Origin: an uncultured Lachnospiraceae bacterium
GTDB lineage: Bacteria > Bacillota > Clostridia > Lachnospirales > Lachnospiraceae
Reading direction: 5' to 3'
NCBI GenBank assembly: GCA_947167155.1
Contig: CAMVHB010000003.1
Coordinates: 17,590 to 81,589, forward strand
Length of the DNA stretch: 64,000 nt
The translations under genes were made by a program, and so were the position numbers. The notes under the pieces were generated by a model. That model did not search any database and was not told where the DNA came from. It saw only the letters and a list, made by a program, of their open reading frames with translations. Below, one piece after another: positions 6,831 through 15,577 of the stretch (its first letter is position 1; every line of letters begins with the position of its first letter).

Positions 6831-7792
6831 TGTTCAGTTTCCCCGATGATTATTTTCAGGACGAAGTACGGAGTGACTATCTCGTTCCGGCATATATGAA
6901 GCGTATCTGGGCCTCGGGCCTTAAGCTCCTTTCGACCGTTGACAAAGCCTGCGAGACCCTTCACATTACCTATTTTGCCGATTCGGGTACACTTCTCGGA
7001 GCTGTGAGAGAGAAAGGAATGATCCCCTGGGATGATGATCTTGACATAGCGATGACGCGCAGAGACTTCGACATCCTTGAAAAAAATTTTGAAAAGGTTT
7101 TTCCAAAAGGCTATGCCCTCGTCGGAAACCGGGGCACCAGGGCCATCCTTCACCCCTATATCGGAATGCCGGTGATAATGAACTCGCTTTCAATAACGAT
7201 CTCGGATGAGTGGCTTTCGGAGAATTACGGCTGTCCCTTTCCCCTCGGGATCGATGTTTCAATACTCGATGAGCTTCCGGATGATGAATCGTTGCGGGAT
7301 ACCATATTCGGACTCGCGCAGCTCATCCTGTTTACCATAAGCTCCCAGACTATAGCCCCCGGCACCCCGGACACCGAAACCAAGCTTAAAGCTGTAGAGA
7401 ATCTTACAGGAAAGAAGCTTGACAGGAAAAAAGACATCCTGCTCGAGCTTGAAATGCTCTATGAGGAGATAGTAAAAACCGTCCGGCCTTCCGAAGCAAA
7501 GAACTATGTGCTCTGGTCAAACTGCTGCTATCATGACGCCCTGGATCGGGTATGGAAGAAGGAACTCTTCAAAAAAAAGCGCGTTTCATTTGAAACAGGC
7601 GATATCATCATCCCCGAAGGCTACGAGGACATATTGATATCCTATTACGGCAAAGACTATATGACTCCTCCGGCAGTAAGGAGATCCGACCATACCTTCC
7701 TTGACAACTATATAAACGGTCTGAAATCTTATCTTGCAAAAAACGGGGACCCCTCTTTCAATACCTTAAAGGCATTGGGGATCCCCGTCTGA
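6830..7792 (+). CDS. LicD family phosphotransferase
   Basis: LicD-type nucleotidyltransferase-fold enzyme that moves a phospho-alcohol (phosphocholine in the founding members; ribitol phosphate in fukutin-related relatives) from a CDP-linked donor onto a glycan. Clear signature in the first third: FADSGTLLGAVREKG followed by IPWDDDLDIAM, with the metal-binding Asp cluster intact. The 320-residue length fits. It has no signal peptide and probably acts on the inner membrane face. It is the last gene of the SGNH operon, starting on the last base of the upstream stop codon. CDP-ribitol from the genes at 61.1-63.6 kb would be a plausible donor, which is speculation. Confidence 0.88.
   Translation: MFSFPDDYFQDEVRSDYLVPAYMKRIWASGLKLLSTVDKACETLHITYFADSGTLLGAVREKGMIPWDDDLDIAMTRRDFDILEKNFEKVFPKGYALVGNRGTRAILHPYIGMPVIMNSLSITISDEWLSENYGCPFPLGIDVSILDELPDDESLRDTIFGLAQLILFTISSQTIAPGTPDTETKLKAVENLTGKKLDRKKDILLELEMLYEEIVKTVRPSEAKNYVLWSNCCYHDALDRVWKKELFKKKRVSFETGDIIIPEGYEDILISYYGKDYMTPPAVRRSDHTFLDNYINGLKSYLAKNGDPSFNTLKALGIPV
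7738..7788 (-). terminator. valS terminator embedded in the licD 3' end
   Basis: Read on the minus strand, ACGGGGATCCCC (7788-7777) can pair with GGGGTCCCCGT (7754-7744) with one bulge, followed by six T (7743-7738). It would end the valS transcript. It lies inside the last codons of the convergent licD gene, so those residues are shared with the terminator. Confidence 0.7.
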
Positions 7793-7808
7793 CAGCCTGT
7801 CATTATTC

Positions 7809-10463
7809 TCAGAGCTTTTCCAACCGGCTCATGAGATCGTCATACATCTTTTGATACTTTTCTCTCTTTTCCTTTTCAGCTGCGACCTTTTCGGCAGGTG
7901 CTTTTGAAAGGAAGCGTTCGTTTGAGAGCATTGAATCGGAACGCTTCAGCTCTGCAAGAAGACGTTCCTTCTCCTTTGTGAGTCGCTCCTTCTCTTTCTC
8001 AATATCAACAAGCTCTGCAATGGGAAGATAAAGTGTCGCGCCGGCAATACCCTGTGAAACGCAGGAATCGATGTCGCCTTCCACCTCACTTGTTTTCTTA
8101 AGTACGCTGATGCCGCTCGTCCCGGCAAGAGTCGAGATCAAAAGGCTGTTGTCAGTGAAGGTTTCTCTTATATTTTTTTCCTCAGATACCGCGTATACAT
8201 GAACCTTCTTTGAAGGCGGCACGTTCATTTCCGTCCGCACGTTCCTGACGGCACGCACGAAATCCTTGATATGGGAATAGGCTTCCTCATCCTTTTGGAA
8301 GCTGAGCGTCTTTGAATATGAAGGCCAGGAAGCCGTCATTATTGTATCGCACTCTGGATGAAGGGTGCAGTAAATCTCCTCTGTAATGAAGGGCATGAAG
8401 GGATGAAGGAGCTTCAGTGCTCTTGAAAGAACCTCCCTCAAGGTAAAGAGCGCCGCGTTCTTTGACTCCTCGCCCTCCTTGCCGTAGATCCTCGATTTGA
8501 CTGATTCAATATACCAGTCGCAGAACTCATCCCAGAGGAAATCATATACCTTCTGGACCGCGATGCCGAGTTCAAACCTGTCGAGGTTTTCCGTGACGTC
8601 TTTTGCAAGCGTGTTTACGAGAGATATTATCCATCTGTCAGCTGTCGTGAAATCGCGGTCAAAGGGAAGTTCTATCTCACCGTCCGGAAGGTTCATCATG
8701 ATGAACCTTGAAGCGTTCCATATCTTGTTTGCAAAATTCCTTGAATTTTCAACCTTTTCCCAGTAGAAGCGCATATCGTTGCCGGGGGAATTGCCGGTTA
8801 TGAGCGTGAGTCTCAGGGCATCGGCGCCGTATTTTGAGATGACCTCAAGCGGATCGATACCGTTGCCAAGTGATTTTGACATCTTTCTTCCGAGGCTGTC
8901 CCGGATCAGGCCGTGGATCATCACTGTATGGAAAGGGCATTTTCCGGTCTGCTCATAGCCGGAGAAGACCATCCTCACTACCCAGAAAAAGATAATGTCA
9001 TAGCCTGTCACGAGCACATCCGTAGGATAGAAATACTCATATTCCGGAGTCTTCTCAGGCCAGCCGAGTGTTGAGAAGGGCCAGAGCGCCGAAGAAAACC
9101 ATGTATCAAGCGTATCCGGATCCTGAGTGATGTTCATCTTCCTGCAGCGGGGGCAGATCTTCGGTGCCTTTTCGGAAGGCGCTACCACAATATGCCCGCA
9201 GTCTGCGCACTGATAAGCCGGTATCCTGTGTCCCCACCAGAGCTGTCTTGAAATACACCAGTCCTTGATATTTTCAAGCCAGTGAACATAAACTTTTGAG
9301 AACCTTTGGGGAACAAAGGTGAGATCCCCGTTCTTTACCGCATCAAGCGCGGGGCGGGCCATCTCATCCATCTTCACGAACCACTGAGGTTTGATCATGG
9401 GCTCGATATCCGTACGGCATCTGTCGTGGGTACCGACATTGTGCTCGATGTCCTCGACCTTTTTCAAAAGCCCTTCTTTTTGAAGCCTCTCGACTATCCT
9501 CTCTCTGGCTTCAAGTCTGTCAAGTCCTTCATACTCTCCGCCGTTTTCGTTTATGGTCCCGTCGTCGTTTAAGATGTTGATCTCCGGAAGGTCGTGCCTC
9601 TTTCCCACCTCAAAGTCGTTGGGGTCGTGGGCGGGAGTGATCTTTACGATGCCGGTCCCGAATTCCATATCAACATAATCATCCTCGATCACGGGTATTT
9701 CTTTTCCCACAATGGGAAGGATTACCTTCTTTCCGACAAGCTTTTTGTAGCGCTTGTCCTTCGGATTCACGGCTACCGCCGTGTCTCCGAGCATGGTCTC
9801 CGGACGGGTTGTCGCGATCTCAATATACTTCCCTTCTTCGCCTGCGATAGGATAAAGTATGTGCCAGAAATGTCCCTTCTTTTCAACATACTCAACCTCT
9901 GCGTCACTTATGGTGGTCCTGCAGACAGGGCACCAGTTTATTATCCTCTTGCCCTTGTATATATAACCTTTTTCATAAAGACTGATAAATACCTTCTCAA
10001 CAGCCTTTGAGCACCCCTCATCCATTGTGAAGCGCTCACGATCCCAGTCTGCGGAGGAGCCAAGCTTCTTGAGCTGGTTGTCTATACGCCCCTGGTACTC
10101 TTTCTTCCATTCCCAGGCCTTTTCGAGAAACCCTTCTCTTCCGAGGTCATCCTTTGAGATCCCCTGCTCCTTCAGGGCATTGATGATCTTGACCTCCGTG
10201 GATATGGCCGCATGATCGGTTCCGGGCTGCCAGAGCGCCTCGTAGCCCTGCATGCGCTTCATCCTGATCAGAATGTCCTGCATCGTCTCATCAAGTGCGT
10301 GCCCCATATGAAGCTGTCCTGTGATATTCGGCGGCGGCATCACGATGGTGAAGGGCTTTTTGCTCTTATCAACCTTTGCGTGGAAATATCCGTTCTTCTC
10401 CCATTTCTTGTACAGTCGTTCCTCAATCTCGGAAGGATCGTAGGTCTTTTTCAGTTCTTTCAA
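7809..10463 (-). CDS. valS: valyl-tRNA synthetase
   Basis: Class I aminoacyl-tRNA synthetase that charges tRNA(Val) in the cytoplasm. The 884 residues have the full family layout: HIGH-type motif PPNITGQLHMGHA (about residues 43-55), the CP1 editing domain with TTRPETMLGDTAVAVNP, KMSKS at about residue 523, an anticodon-binding domain and a C-terminal coiled-coil arm rich in Lys and Glu. No T-box leader precedes it, although many Clostridia use one for valS. Instead it overlaps the upstream HTH gene by four bases (ATGA) at the end of a glycosyltransferase operon. Confidence 0.98.
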   Translation of the reverse strand: MKELKKTYDPSEIEERLYKKWEKNGYFHAKVDKSKKPFTIVMPPPNITGQLHMGHALDETMQDILIRMKRMQGYEALWQPGTDHAAISTEVKIINALKEQGISKDDLGREGFLEKAWEWKKEYQGRIDNQLKKLGSSADWDRERFTMDEGCSKAVEKVFISLYEKGYIYKGKRIINWCPVCRTTISDAEVEYVEKKGHFWHILYPIAGEEGKYIEIATTRPETMLGDTAVAVNPKDKRYKKLVGKKVILPIVGKEIPVIEDDYVDMEFGTGIVKITPAHDPNDFEVGKRHDLPEINILNDDGTINENGGEYEGLDRLEARERIVERLQKEGLLKKVEDIEHNVGTHDRCRTDIEPMIKPQWFVKMDEMARPALDAVKNGDLTFVPQRFSKVYVHWLENIKDWCISRQLWWGHRIPAYQCADCGHIVVAPSEKAPKICPRCRKMNITQDPDTLDTWFSSALWPFSTLGWPEKTPEYEYFYPTDVLVTGYDIIFFWVVRMVFSGYEQTGKCPFHTVMIHGLIRDSLGRKMSKSLGNGIDPLEVISKYGADALRLTLITGNSPGNDMRFYWEKVENSRNFANKIWNASRFIMMNLPDGEIELPFDRDFTTADRWIISLVNTLAKDVTENLDRFELGIAVQKVYDFLWDEFCDWYIESVKSRIYGKEGEESKNAALFTLREVLSRALKLLHPFMPFITEEIYCTLHPECDTIMTASWPSYSKTLSFQKDEEAYSHIKDFVRAVRNVRTEMNVPPSKKVHVYAVSEEKNIRETFTDNSLLISTLAGTSGISVLKKTSEVEGDIDSCVSQGIAGATLYLPIAELVDIEKEKERLTKEKERLLAELKRSDSMLSNERFLSKAPAEKVAAEKEKREKYQKMYDDLMSRLEKL

Positions 10464-10729
10464 TTTTCGTTGTCCTTTCCAATTATTTTGCCGTCCTTGC
10501 CCTCTTCTTTGTCCGAAATTTCGGCATTTTTCCGGTTCTTCTTTTCCTTCTTCAGATTCACGGCATTGGCCTTGAATTCCATAAGCTCCAGAAGATAAGC
10601 AGGCATCTTCCTGGAGCCAAGCTCCCAGTCCTGAACCGTCCTGTAAGGAATGTTGAAATACTGGCAGAATTCCCTTCTGTTCATTCCCGTCCTGTTCCTG
10701 AGCTCCAGAAGCTTTTCTCTTTCATTCAT
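10460..10729 (-). CDS. small HTH DNA-binding protein
   Basis: An 89-residue protein with an XRE-like helix-turn-helix in its first half (TGMNRREFCQYFNIPYRTVQ then DWELGSRKMP) and a highly charged Lys/Glu/Asp tail of about 30 residues. Proteins of this kind are common in Lachnospiraceae; targets are unknown. I start at the ATG at 10729, preceded by GGGAGG 11 bases upstream; a GTG in frame at 10750 abuts the upstream stop and is less likely. It overlaps valS by ATGA, so its level is tied to valS expression. It could regulate its own operon, but no operator was identified. Confidence 0.8.
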   Translation of the reverse strand: MNEREKLLELRNRTGMNRREFCQYFNIPYRTVQDWELGSRKMPAYLLELMEFKANAVNLKKEKKNRKNAEISDKEEGKDGKIIGKDNEN

Positions 10730-10750
10730 GAATAATAATTCCTCCCACAC

Positions 10751-11728
10751 TCAGGCAAACAGCCGAAACCAAAGATCATGGTGATTGCGCCCGATATTAT
10801 TTTCCTTCAGGAATCTCATCCTTTCGGATTTCTTCATCCGGTCAATATCCAGAAATCCGGACAACACTTTTCCCGCCTCATCCGGAATATCCTCAAAACA
10901 AAGCATAGCCTTTGCGAGACGCTTCTTTTTTTCCATAAACTCCCTTTTGTCCTTTTTGAAACTCCCGGAAAGGATCTCTGAAAGGTTTCTTCTTATCTTT
11001 GCCGCTTTGCTCTCTCCCCCGGCTCCAACCGCATTTTCCTCATGCTGCCGGTAAAAAAGAGTGGGCTCGTTCAAAAAGCTCAAGTGTCCGAAAACCGAGG
11101 CTATCATGAGAAGATAATGGTCATGCATCTCTATGAGTTCAAGCGATCCGGCGTCATGTGACTTCACTCTTCCGGAAAGGTATTTTTCCCGAAGTGCCCT
11201 GTTGAAGCACATCGTGCAGCCGGGAGCGACGTTGTCTATCAAAATCTGCCGAAAGTCGGTGCGTTCTCCGGAAAGACCGTTCATTTCGAGGAAGGACGGG
11301 CTCATGACCATAAGCTCACTGTCCGTAACCTCTGCGTCTGAAAATACAAGGAGAGGCAGATCATCTCCGTACTTCTCCCGAAGTTCATCAAGTCTTTGCT
11401 TTTCCCTGCTGATCTTGGATGAAAACCAGACATCATCCTGATCACAGAGAAAATATGTGTCCGCCTCAGTACTTTCAATGAGAAAAAGAAAATTTCCCTT
11501 AGCTCCTCCGCCTTCCTTCGTTGGTCTTGTCAGCCTGTGGATGGGGAGCCCGGAACGGAGTATTTCGTCAGCTATTATCTTTCCGGTTGCATCAGATGAA
11601 CCGTCATCGGATACAACTATGTCAAACCCGGGATGGTCCTGGTCTCTGAGTGAGGAAAGAAGATCCGGCAGATAATGCTCTCCGTTATATACCGCAAGAA
11701 GCACTGCTGTATCATACTTCCCTTTCAT
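10751..11728 (-). CDS. glycosyltransferase family 2
   Basis: GT-A fold glycosyltransferase using a nucleotide-sugar donor. N-terminal LLAVYNGEHYLPDLLSSLRD with the donor-binding VSDDGSSD (about residue 40) and a FLCDQDDVWF segment carrying the metal-binding Asp residues at about 95. The second half, with a DHYLLM motif, resembles rhamnosyltransferase-like GT2 enzymes of surface-polysaccharide operons. At 325 residues, with no membrane segment, it should be cytosolic or peripheral. It shares a four-base ATGA overlap with the upstream GT2 gene. Donor and acceptor cannot be read from the sequence. Confidence 0.9.
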   Translation of the reverse strand: MKGKYDTAVLLAVYNGEHYLPDLLSSLRDQDHPGFDIVVSDDGSSDATGKIIADEILRSGLPIHRLTRPTKEGGGAKGNFLFLIESTEADTYFLCDQDDVWFSSKISREKQRLDELREKYGDDLPLLVFSDAEVTDSELMVMSPSFLEMNGLSGERTDFRQILIDNVAPGCTMCFNRALREKYLSGRVKSHDAGSLELIEMHDHYLLMIASVFGHLSFLNEPTLFYRQHEENAVGAGGESKAAKIRRNLSEILSGSFKKDKREFMEKKKRLAKAMLCFEDIPDEAGKVLSGFLDIDRMKKSERMRFLKENNIGRNHHDLWFRLFA

Positions 11729-12654
11729 TTCCCGGGCGCTGTCCTTCCAAAACCGTACCCTGTCTTCGTTCTTGCCTTGTATATCACATTTTCTCCAACC
11801 ACCACAGGGTGAGCCATTGCTGTGAGCATCTTCTTTATGACATTTCCCTTCCGAAAGCCGCTCTTTACAAAAAGAGTTTTTCTGAGTGTCGATATCTCTT
11901 TTTCCGACATTATCTCTTTTCCTGAAAGGATATCAAGGAACTCAAAGCAGGAGCGGTCCGTAGCGCTGCTATCCGCCGAAAGATTGCCCCCTGTGTCTAT
12001 ATGGTGATAAAGCGGCTCATCAAGAAACACGCCCGTAACACCCTGTTTCATCAAAAGGAGCCAGAGAAAGAAATCGTCCGAGCCATTCTCCTTAAGGATA
12101 TTTTCCTTCCAGAGATCAGGGATCAGTGACCGTTTGATAAGGCACTGTCCGGGGGATATTATCTGTGTCCCTACTCTGATATAAGTATCAAAATCCCACA
12201 TCAAAGCCCTGTGCGATGCAGTCCGCACCAGCTTCTGCTTCTCATTTCCAAAATCAATGAGGGCATTTGAGATAATTACCGCATCCTCGCCTTCATGCTT
12301 TTCTGCTTCCTCAAGAAAGGCGTACAGGGCATCATAACGGAGAACATCATCCTGATCCAGGAATAATACATATTCTCCCTTTGCCTTTGAAAGCCCGTGT
12401 ACCCGGGAGCCGTGGATCCCGATATTCTTCGCGTTTGCTACCGTATGCCAGTTTTTCTTTCCGGAATTGATGCCCGTAAGCACCGGATCTATCCCGGGAG
12501 AATCATTTACAAGGATCACCTCGATGGAATGTGATGTCTTTTTTTCCTCATTCATCTTCCGAAGATAATTCTCGTTGTCGCATATCGAGCCCTGCCACGT
12601 TTTCATATAAGCATTCCCGTCATAGAAAGGAGTAATGACAGAAACCTTTGCCAT
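11725..12654 (-). CDS. glycosyltransferase family 2
   Basis: A second GT-A enzyme of the same operon, 309 residues. The N-terminus SVITPFYDGNAYMKTW, the VNDSPG donor-binding segment and LFLDQDDVLRYDAL (about residue 98) with the acidic metal site are all present. The C-terminal region lacks membrane helices. It starts one base after the stop of the DUF4422 gene and overlaps the next GT2 by ATGA, so three sugar-transfer genes are translated from one message. Probably builds a side chain or repeat unit of a surface glycan. Confidence 0.88.
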   Translation of the reverse strand: MAKVSVITPFYDGNAYMKTWQGSICDNENYLRKMNEEKKTSHSIEVILVNDSPGIDPVLTGINSGKKNWHTVANAKNIGIHGSRVHGLSKAKGEYVLFLDQDDVLRYDALYAFLEEAEKHEGEDAVIISNALIDFGNEKQKLVRTASHRALMWDFDTYIRVGTQIISPGQCLIKRSLIPDLWKENILKENGSDDFFLWLLLMKQGVTGVFLDEPLYHHIDTGGNLSADSSATDRSCFEFLDILSGKEIMSEKEISTLRKTLFVKSGFRKGNVIKKMLTAMAHPVVVGENVIYKARTKTGYGFGRTAPGK

Positions 12655-12655
12655 T

Positions 12656-13471
12656 TCAAAAGCTCTCCTTGTATTTTTTCTTAAAGAATTTCGCGGATAG
12701 AAAGGCCGTGCCTTTTTTCAACCAGTTCACTCTTTCAGTCGACTTCACCGGGATCTCAACGATAGAAAGATCACTATGCTTTGCAAGCCATACATTGAAC
12801 AGGATCTCTGAAACCCGCCCGTAGAGCCTTCTTTCAAACGCGCTCCCGTTCTGTCCGGGAAGAGGCCTTTTTTCAAGCTCAAAGAGAATATCAAAGAGGA
12901 AGTTGCAATATTTGAGGAAGATGTCCCTCTTCATCACGAGCATGTTGAACATATAACCCCAGGTCCTTCCATACACCTCTACAGCAGCATGCTCATACTC
13001 AGGATGCCTTTCCCTTATCACAGAAAGCGCCTCATCAAGGTGCGATCTGTCAAGTGTATTTGCATAATGTGAATAAAGAGTCTCGATATAATACCTTCTC
13101 TTTCCCGGCACTATGGCGTCATGAGTCAAAAGGAGCTTGTCTATCAAGTCTTTTGAAAGTCCCTTGAAATACCTTCTGTAATGCACAAGCCCGAGAGCCT
13201 CTGCTTCACTGTTTTTGCTGAGCCAGTAAAGACCTGTGAGCTCACAAAAGCCCGGATTCTTTTCTGAAATATTGACACCGCTATCATCACGCCTCATGGG
13301 AGAAAATCCCGATGGTGCCTCTCCCTCCGGTCGAATGACTTCAGTTCCCTTTATAAACAGAGGGTTTGAAACCGCTGCGCCTACAAAAAGCGGAATATAA
13401 GCGCCATCCGAGGCTAGTTCCATCGGGATGGCGCATGGTTTGTGGATCGCAATGATGATTTCAACTGTCAT
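12656..13471 (-). CDS. DUF4422 family glycosyltransferase-like protein
   Basis: A 271-residue DUF4422 protein, a family found in capsule and exopolysaccharide loci and thought to be glycosyltransferases. Visible family features are EIIIAIHKP at the N-terminus, a region with NISEKNPGFCELTGLYWLSK, GLVHYRRYF and GYMFNMLVMKR. It is the first gene of the operon DUF4422, GT2, GT2, HTH, valS. An extended -10 box ends seven bases before its ATG and no ribosome site is present, so this mRNA is predicted to be leaderless. Confidence 0.87.
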   Translation of the reverse strand: MTVEIIIAIHKPCAIPMELASDGAYIPLFVGAAVSNPLFIKGTEVIRPEGEAPSGFSPMRRDDSGVNISEKNPGFCELTGLYWLSKNSEAEALGLVHYRRYFKGLSKDLIDKLLLTHDAIVPGKRRYYIETLYSHYANTLDRSHLDEALSVIRERHPEYEHAAVEVYGRTWGYMFNMLVMKRDIFLKYCNFLFDILFELEKRPLPGQNGSAFERRLYGRVSEILFNVWLAKHSDLSIVEIPVKSTERVNWLKKGTAFLSAKFFKKKYKESF

Positions 13472-13478
13472 GCGAGTG

Positions 13479-13487
13479 AGTATAGCA
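13479..13487 (-). promoter_or_regulatory. extended -10 promoter of the glycosyltransferase-valS operon
   Basis: Minus strand TGC-TATACT (13487-13479) with no clear -35. Seven bases later comes the ATG at 13471, so the transcript should start at the start codon. Confidence 0.7.
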
Positions 13488-13544
13488 CACCTTGCGTCTA
13501 TTTTTCATCCACTAGATTTTGTAGCCAGAGCGTGCAAAAAGAGA

Positions 13545-14639
13545 CTATATAGATGTTTGAAGTGAAAACTGCTGATCATAGAAATCCATAAGCCTTTCGG
13601 CCTGGACTTTGATATCGAAACGATCTGAAAGAACGGGAGGCTTCTCATACCTCTTCTCCTCAGCTATGACCTTTGCCCAAAAGGAATGAGGCTTTTCCAG
13701 GGAAACAAAGTCCACACTTCCCGATATATCAGCTTCCCTTGTAATTGAATCTGAGAATACACAGGGAAGTCCGTTTGCCTGGGCCTCAACTCCCGAGACC
13801 GGAAGCCCCTCGTAAAGAGATGTAAAAACAAAACAATCAAGCGCGGAAAGAAAGGACGGCATGTCCTTCACCGGTCCCAAAAAGATCACGCTGTTTGAAA
13901 CAGAGAGTTCTGCCGAAAGAAGCTGAAGAAAATCCTTTTTTTCACCCTCTCCTGCAATGAGGAGCAGGGCATTTGGCATCAAGCCCTTCAGTTCTGCAAA
14001 ATCCCTTATCAGGTGGGCCTGATTCTTCTGCGTACAGAGCCTGCCTGCGGTCCCCACGACGAATTCATTTCCGATAGAATATCTCTTTCTGAATTCAGAA
14101 CGTTTTTCCTCATCAAAGGAAAACTTTTTGTAATCGATCGCGTTATTTATGACAAAGAATGGTTTTTCTCTGAAAAGGAACCTTCCGGCATTTTCAGAGC
14201 AGGCCGCATTTACCGTAGCATAAGAATTTCCCATTTTGAGAAGAGGGATATTCCTGATGGCGTGAAGCGTATTGTCAGCTGCGTGATCCTGGTGACTGTG
14301 CTGTATCCTCACCAAAATCCCTGCTTTTTTTGCCTCGGAAAGATAAAGAAAGGAAGCGTTTGCCATGCTTGAGTGGACTATATCATAGTTTCCAAAAGAC
14401 AGTATCCTTTTGTACTTTTCCTTTATGGTACCGGCTGTCTTCAGAGAAAAGTGCGGCATCAGAAAAACCTTTGCTCCCAGCCCTTCAGCCATTTTCCCGA
14501 CTGAGATGTCATTCATTTCGTGGACAACAAAATCAAAGGCATACCGATCTCTGTCGATATGCCGAAGATAATTAAGAAACAGATTTTCTATCCCTCCGCT
14601 CACATTCATGGTCGGAAGGATCATAAGTACCTTTCTCAT
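13545..14639 (-). CDS. glycosyltransferase family 4 (group 1)
   Basis: GT-B fold retaining glycosyltransferase, 364 residues. N-terminal acceptor domain opens with ILPTMNVSGGIENLFLNYLR; the C-terminal donor domain has VGTAGRLCTQKNQ (about residue 193), LLIAGEGEKKDFL and the FTSLYEGLPVSGVEAQANGL segment with the family's E-x7-E motif. Similar to capsular and teichoic-acid glycosyltransferases of the EpsF/GT1-like group. It overlaps arcC by four bases (ATGA), an odd partner, so it appears to ride on the trxB-arcC message. The 73 bases downstream carry the promoter of the next operon. Confidence 0.92.
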   Translation of the reverse strand: MRKVLMILPTMNVSGGIENLFLNYLRHIDRDRYAFDFVVHEMNDISVGKMAEGLGAKVFLMPHFSLKTAGTIKEKYKRILSFGNYDIVHSSMANASFLYLSEAKKAGILVRIQHSHQDHAADNTLHAIRNIPLLKMGNSYATVNAACSENAGRFLFREKPFFVINNAIDYKKFSFDEEKRSEFRKRYSIGNEFVVGTAGRLCTQKNQAHLIRDFAELKGLMPNALLLIAGEGEKKDFLQLLSAELSVSNSVIFLGPVKDMPSFLSALDCFVFTSLYEGLPVSGVEAQANGLPCVFSDSITREADISGSVDFVSLEKPHSFWAKVIAEEKRYEKPPVLSDRFDIKVQAERLMDFYDQQFSLQTSI

Positions 14640-15577
14640 TTCAATGTGATGAGAGTCCCCTGCTCTCCTGCGAGGAAGGAGGTCTTCACCTCTGAAAGCT
14701 TTGCTACGAGAACCTTTCTGACCGCTGAATCTCCTATATAATCGATCGCGGCGGAAATCTTCGGTTTCATAGTTCCTTCACCGAACTCTCCGGCCTCCAT
14801 ATATCTCTTCGCGTCAGAAACATTCATATAATCAAGAGGCTTTTCATCAGCTTTTCCGAAATTCAGGCATACTTTCTCAGTCCCTGTAAGGAAGATAAGC
14901 ATATCCGCGTTCAAAAGCTCAGCCATCCTGCCTGCAGCGATATCCTTCTCTATCACGGCGGAAGCGCCCTTAAGACGGTTTTCCTGGGCGAGTACCGGAA
15001 TGCCGCCTCCTCCGCAGGCGATGACAACCTGTCCCGCATCAAGGAGCGCTTCGATCGCCTCTATCTCAATTATCTCCAGAGGCTGGGGAGAAGCAACTAT
15101 ACGACGATATGTTCCGTCCTCAAGGCTTTGCACATGATTTCCCTTTTTCTCCTCCGCTTCAGCCTCCTCTTTCGAAAGCTTTCTTCCCATCACCTTTGTG
15201 GGGCGATAGAAGGCCTCGTCATAAGGGTCAACCGTAACCTGAGTAAGAACGGTGGAAACCGTATTTATCATCCCTCTTGAGAGAAGCTCTGAGCGGATAG
15301 CGTTCTGAAGGTCGTAACCTATATAGCCCTGGCTCATAGCAGATGCGACGCTCATGGGAGTATTCGTATATTCCGGATGGTTCTTTGAAAATTCGTTCAG
15401 GGCAGCATGTATCATTGATACCTGAGGACCGTTTGAATGAGTGATCGCCACCGAATAGCCCTGCTCTATGAAATCACATACCGATACCGCGCTCTTCTTT
15501 GCTGCCTCCTGCTGCTGTGGAAGCGTGGTGCCAAGAGCCTCATGTCCGAGAGCTATCACTACCCTTTTCTTTTTCAT
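14636..15577 (-). CDS. arcC: carbamate kinase
   Basis: Makes ATP and carbamate from carbamoyl phosphate and ADP, the last step of arginine deiminase or related fermentative pathways. The 313-residue product has the amino-acid kinase fold with VVIALGHEALG at the N-terminus, THSNGPQVSMI, the ACGGGGIPV loop at about residue 190, ASAVIEKDIAA, and the closing GEQGTLIT. The first glycine-rich loop reads ALGHEA where many members have ALGGNA. No arcA or arcB is nearby. It overlaps trxB upstream and the GT4 gene downstream by four bases each. Confidence 0.95.
   Translation of the reverse strand: MKKKRVVIALGHEALGTTLPQQQEAAKKSAVSVCDFIEQGYSVAITHSNGPQVSMIHAALNEFSKNHPEYTNTPMSVASAMSQGYIGYDLQNAIRSELLSRGMINTVSTVLTQVTVDPYDEAFYRPTKVMGRKLSKEEAEAEEKKGNHVQSLEDGTYRRIVASPQPLEIIEIEAIEALLDAGQVVIACGGGGIPVLAQENRLKGASAVIEKDIAAGRMAELLNADMLIFLTGTEKVCLNFGKADEKPLDYMNVSDAKRYMEAGEFGEGTMKPKISAAIDYIGDSAVRKVLVAKLSEVKTSFLAGEQGTLITLK

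Noticed and set aside
10730..13545. T-box leader for valS
   Set aside because: The sequence upstream of valS is filled by coding genes; no T-box motif or specifier stem-loop was found.
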